64,000 nucleotides of DNA from Silvanigrella aquatica (lineage in GTDB: Bacteria; Bdellovibrionota_B; Oligoflexia; Silvanigrellales; Silvanigrellaceae). Both the position numbers and the translations under genes were made by a program. Below the pieces are notes generated by a model. The model was not told the origin of the DNA. It did not search any database and worked only from the letters and a program-made list of their open reading frames with translations. Below, in pieces: positions 61,465-64,000 of this stretch. The DNA lies in NCBI RefSeq assembly GCF_001907975.1, contig NZ_CP017834.1:2563523-2627522 (forward strand). Direction: 5' to 3'. Each line of letters opens with the position of its first letter. Position 1 is the stretch's first letter.

Positions 61465-63303
61465 ATGGATATAAAATCATTTTATTATTTACTAATTAGA
61501 TTTTTAATCATAAACTGTATTTTTGGATCATCTTATTTTTATTTTAATTTGTGCTATGCAGATTATACAGGTACTATTTTTGATAATATTCCAACACATG
61601 TTTACAGAGCCACTCCTTCAAAACCTGCAGATGTTTTTGCTAATGGCTTTCAACGCAGTGCCTTTGCGCATACCGATTTAAGTCGGCATATTCAAGCAGA
61701 CACAGGCGATATGAGTGCCTTTATTAGTACAACTTCAAATTATAGATATGCAGAAGGATTTGCCAGCTCCTATGCCATGGGATGGTGGCATGTCTACGAA
61801 TTTTATATTTATGAAATTGTTCCGCAAGGAAATTTTGTCAGCGTTCGTGATACCTATTTAAGAACATTAAACGAAGAAACAAACGCTGCTGTAAGAGAGA
61901 ACTTAGAAAATCCTTTTGTCCGAGATACGTATATGAGAGAAGATGAATATGCCGCTTTATATGAAATTCCTCCGGAAAGAATTTTATCGGCAACACGCTA
62001 TGAATTTGATATGACAACAAGGCGATATGTCAGAAGAGAACAAATAGAAAATACGGTGACAAGAATAAGTAGAAATAATCCTGCCGTATCAGCTTCTTTA
62101 CATCCCAATACTTTTTCTCTTGGAACACATATTCGTTTTCAATATAATTATAATATGGTATCTTCAGGTTTTGCCTGTTACCAACAGCAAACAAATACTC
62201 GACAAATGAAAAGAGCAAATGATGTTCAAATTTCACTCGTTTGCCCCAAAATAAATAGCTTAAAATTTGAGAAAGTACCTAACCCAAAGTCAATGTTATC
62301 AGACAAATCATTTGCAATGAATATAAATATATTTTTATACAAAAACTTTTGCTTAAGCCCTAAAGGAGAAAACTATGTTTATATTGACTATTGCTACAAT
62401 GCTCAAAAATGGAGCTACACTGAGTTTGGTCAATTTATAACAGAGGTGCATGATGGAAAGAATTATCAACATTATTGCTTAACAAGTCCAGGTAAATCTA
62501 ATGACTATAATTATGTTAAAATGGAAATATGTGATCTTTACAATAAAGATCAATTGTGGAAAATATTAAAAAATGATGATGAAACCTATAGTATTTTAAC
62601 TTATAATGATAAATATTTAAAATCTTATTATAATTACTATGTCTATACAAGCTTTGGATTTGAAAGTTATAAAACATTGAAATTAAAAAATGCAATGGAA
62701 ATGCAAGATAATAAATCCCAAGCACTTATTCAATTTTCTGTAAATCCATTTATCTTAAATAACCATGATATTTTATACCCTACTTCTGCTGGTAATGTTT
62801 ATTTAGATGATGAAGATAATGTAAAAAATTATCAAAACTTTTATAATGCCCACAACAATGCTCTATTTTCAAGTTTTGGTCACGATCGTGAAGGTCCTCA
62901 AGTCTGTTATTATTCACTTTTAATTCAAAATAGGGGTAGCACATGGGATTGGATTAAAGACAAATACTGTTCGACAAGAGGACTTTTAACTCAAGATTAC
63001 CGATGGTTTTTTCAAAAAGCAAAAAATGAAAATAAATATCATATAGTTGACTCTGCTGGAAATATTCTTCGCATTGATGATGTAGGAGGTTCAAAAAATC
63101 GTTATTTTGCTTATAATGCTAATCCCAGTTGGTATGATAATAACTCTTTTTTAGATTCCTTTTTATTAAATAATGCTGCATTAAACTTTGCACAAAGTTT
63201 TGACAATACAAAAATGGAGTCCGCTGAGTTTCATCTCAATTCTTATTATATTTATAATTTAATAAAAGAATACTTCAGAAGAATCCATCCTATAGTGTAT
63301 TAA
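61465..63303 (+). CDS. Pertussis-toxin-S1-like ADP-ribosyltransferase with lectin-like C-terminus
   Basis: 612 aa. The signal peptide ends near residue 32. Residues 35-200 follow pertussis S1: VYRATPSKPADVFANGF (R48, NAD-binding Arg), DLSRHIQ (H75, as H35 of S1), FISTTSNYRYAEGFA (STT at 88-90) and EDEYAALYEIPPERI with catalytic E161. All key residues of the R-S-E class are therefore present. The rest (about 280-600) has NAQKWSYTEFGQFI and NKDQLWKI, two QxW motifs typical of ricin-type beta-trefoil lectins, and several Cys. It would be a one-chain A-B toxin. The ATG at 61465 follows GGAGG by 6 nt. It is isolated by AT-rich flanks. Confidence 0.8.
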   Translation: MDIKSFYYLLIRFLIINCIFGSSYFYFNLCYADYTGTIFDNIPTHVYRATPSKPADVFANGFQRSAFAHTDLSRHIQADTGDMSAFISTTSNYRYAEGFASSYAMGWWHVYEFYIYEIVPQGNFVSVRDTYLRTLNEETNAAVRENLENPFVRDTYMREDEYAALYEIPPERILSATRYEFDMTTRRYVRREQIENTVTRISRNNPAVSASLHPNTFSLGTHIRFQYNYNMVSSGFACYQQQTNTRQMKRANDVQISLVCPKINSLKFEKVPNPKSMLSDKSFAMNINIFLYKNFCLSPKGENYVYIDYCYNAQKWSYTEFGQFITEVHDGKNYQHYCLTSPGKSNDYNYVKMEICDLYNKDQLWKILKNDDETYSILTYNDKYLKSYYNYYVYTSFGFESYKTLKLKNAMEMQDNKSQALIQFSVNPFILNNHDILYPTSAGNVYLDDEDNVKNYQNFYNAHNNALFSSFGHDREGPQVCYYSLLIQNRGSTWDWIKDKYCSTRGLLTQDYRWFFQKAKNENKYHIVDSAGNILRIDDVGGSKNRYFAYNANPSWYDNNSFLDSFLLNNAALNFAQSFDNTKMESAEFHLNSYYIYNLIKEYFRRIHPIVY

Positions 63304-63401
63304 ATAAGTCAAACTTACTTCTATATATTTTTCTATACAAATAAAAAAAATCAAGATAACTTTATATTAAGAAAAATTATTATATGTTGTAGGAGAATAT
63401 A

Positions 63402-64000
63402 ATGGAAAATACAAAAAATATCATTAATTTTATTTATCAAAATAATACAATTTCGCAAAATAAATTTGGAATTATTGAATCTCTAAAAAACCCTATTGCA
63501 GCCCAAGAAAAAGCATTTTTTAATTTAATAAAAAACATTAAAGATACGGCAATATATAAAGAGTTAAAGCTTGATAAAATAAAAAATCATTATGAATTAA
63601 TAAAAAAAGTTCCACTTCATGATTATAATTTTTATGAGAAATTTATAAATAAAATCATTGCAGGCGAAGAAAATCAAATGTTCATAGGGAAACCTAAATA
63701 TTTTTTTAGTTCCTCTGGAACAACAAATAATAGCAAAACTATACCATGTAGCAATGAAATATTCTCTGTTTTCAATCAATCATTAACTGAATATTTGTTA
63801 TATTTATACCAAAATTTAAATGATATATCTTTAGAGTCTGATTCTATTTCTATAGGTGCAAAGCACACCATAGAAGAAATAAATGGCGTTCAAAAAGGTT
63901 ATCTAAGCGGAATATTAGCGACTTCAAGCTCTAGAATTAACAAATATCCTTCTCCTGAGTATTTTCAAATTGATAATTACTCTGAACGGATTAGTAAAAT
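63402..64000 (+). CDS. GH3-family acyl-adenylating enzyme, 3' truncated by window edge
   Basis: The first 199 residues are visible; the gene continues past the window. The segment EKAFFNLIKNIKDTAIYKEL and especially KPKYFFSSSGTTNNSKTIP match the N-terminal part of the GH3 (auxin-responsive) family. In that family SSGTT..K.IP is the phosphate-binding loop of the adenylating (ANL superfamily) domain. Plant members conjugate amino acids to hormones; bacterial members are mostly uncharacterised and some sit in biosynthetic clusters. AGGAG lies 6 nt before the ATG at 63402. It follows the toxin gene by 98 bp on the same strand. Confidence 0.75.
   Translation, partial: MENTKNIINFIYQNNTISQNKFGIIESLKNPIAAQEKAFFNLIKNIKDTAIYKELKLDKIKNHYELIKKVPLHDYNFYEKFINKIIAGEENQMFIGKPKYFFSSSGTTNNSKTIPCSNEIFSVFNQSLTEYLLYLYQNLNDISLESDSISIGAKHTIEEINGVQKGYLSGILATSSSRINKYPSPEYFQIDNYSERISK

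Noticed and set aside
1-64000. CRISPR arrays, insertion sequences, phage attachment sites
   Set aside because: No spaced direct-repeat array, no transposase and no integrase gene was found.

Overview
The window is AT-rich, densely coding DNA from the chromosome of a flagellated Gram-negative bacterium. LolA, Lgt, two lipobox lipoproteins and several C-terminal-Phe beta-barrels show an outer membrane. Two flagellins, an MCP and sigma-54 show motility. The mix (CdaA/CdaR diadenylate cyclase pair, RapZ, a DUF1844 protein, tandem response regulators, secreted toxin-like protein) fits the Bdellovibrionota/Oligoflexia, and the Silvanigrellales in particular. That placement is inference from gene content; no rRNA gene is present to confirm it.

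Layout. 1-3081: hybrid histidine-kinase signalling. 3078-9289: envelope genes (class A PBP on the minus strand, then lgt, a PAP2 phosphatase and a LOG-like protein). 9309-16622: a tight plus-strand run of lolA, cdaA, cdaR, glmM, an alpha/beta hydrolase, a divergent trpD and a decayed trpC-like gene. 16717-21818: exported proteins (beta-barrel, RCC1-repeat lipoprotein, unknown secreted proteins). 21822-24110: a minus-strand aminotransferase and FAD enzyme separated by a perfect 30-bp palindrome. 24358-29396: flagellin pair behind a sigma-28-like promoter and structured leader, rpoN, hpf and rapZ. 29506-34200: trxA, rnhB, two unknowns, murQ, a deleted chitinase remnant, a DUF1844 gene and greA. 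34197-37524: beta-barrel, small membrane proteins, AI-2E-type permease and an ECF sigma factor. 37529-42189: a tandem duplication of an anti-sigma-like membrane protein plus a pseudo-receiver/TPR protein, each copy carrying the same upstream block. 42210-43673: diguanylate cyclase and STAS-like protein. 43846-46894: tRNA-Leu(CAA), a small basic protein, infC and a CpdB-like esterase. 46965-49950: MCP and a FecR/beta-barrel fusion. 49942-54564: mnmD and yejABE on the minus strand. 54719-56277: LytM lipoprotein and a thioredoxin-fold protein. 56406-61280: a RelA/SpoT-like protein and a 1200-residue FAD/Fe-S dehydrogenase. 61465-64000: an exported pertussis-toxin-S1-like ADP-ribosyltransferase with a lectin-like C-terminal region, then the start of a GH3-family adenylating enzyme.

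Many genes serve the envelope: GlmM makes the UDP-GlcNAc precursor, c-di-AMP (CdaA/CdaR) commonly tunes GlmM, RapZ controls GlcN6P synthesis in other bacteria, MurQ recycles MurNAc-6P, and the PBP and LytM protein act on the wall. The strongest novelty candidates are the single-chain ADP-ribosylating toxin, the decayed trpC beside an atypical trpD, the duplicated sigma/anti-sigma/pseudo-receiver module, the RelA/SpoT-like protein and the structured flagellin leader.
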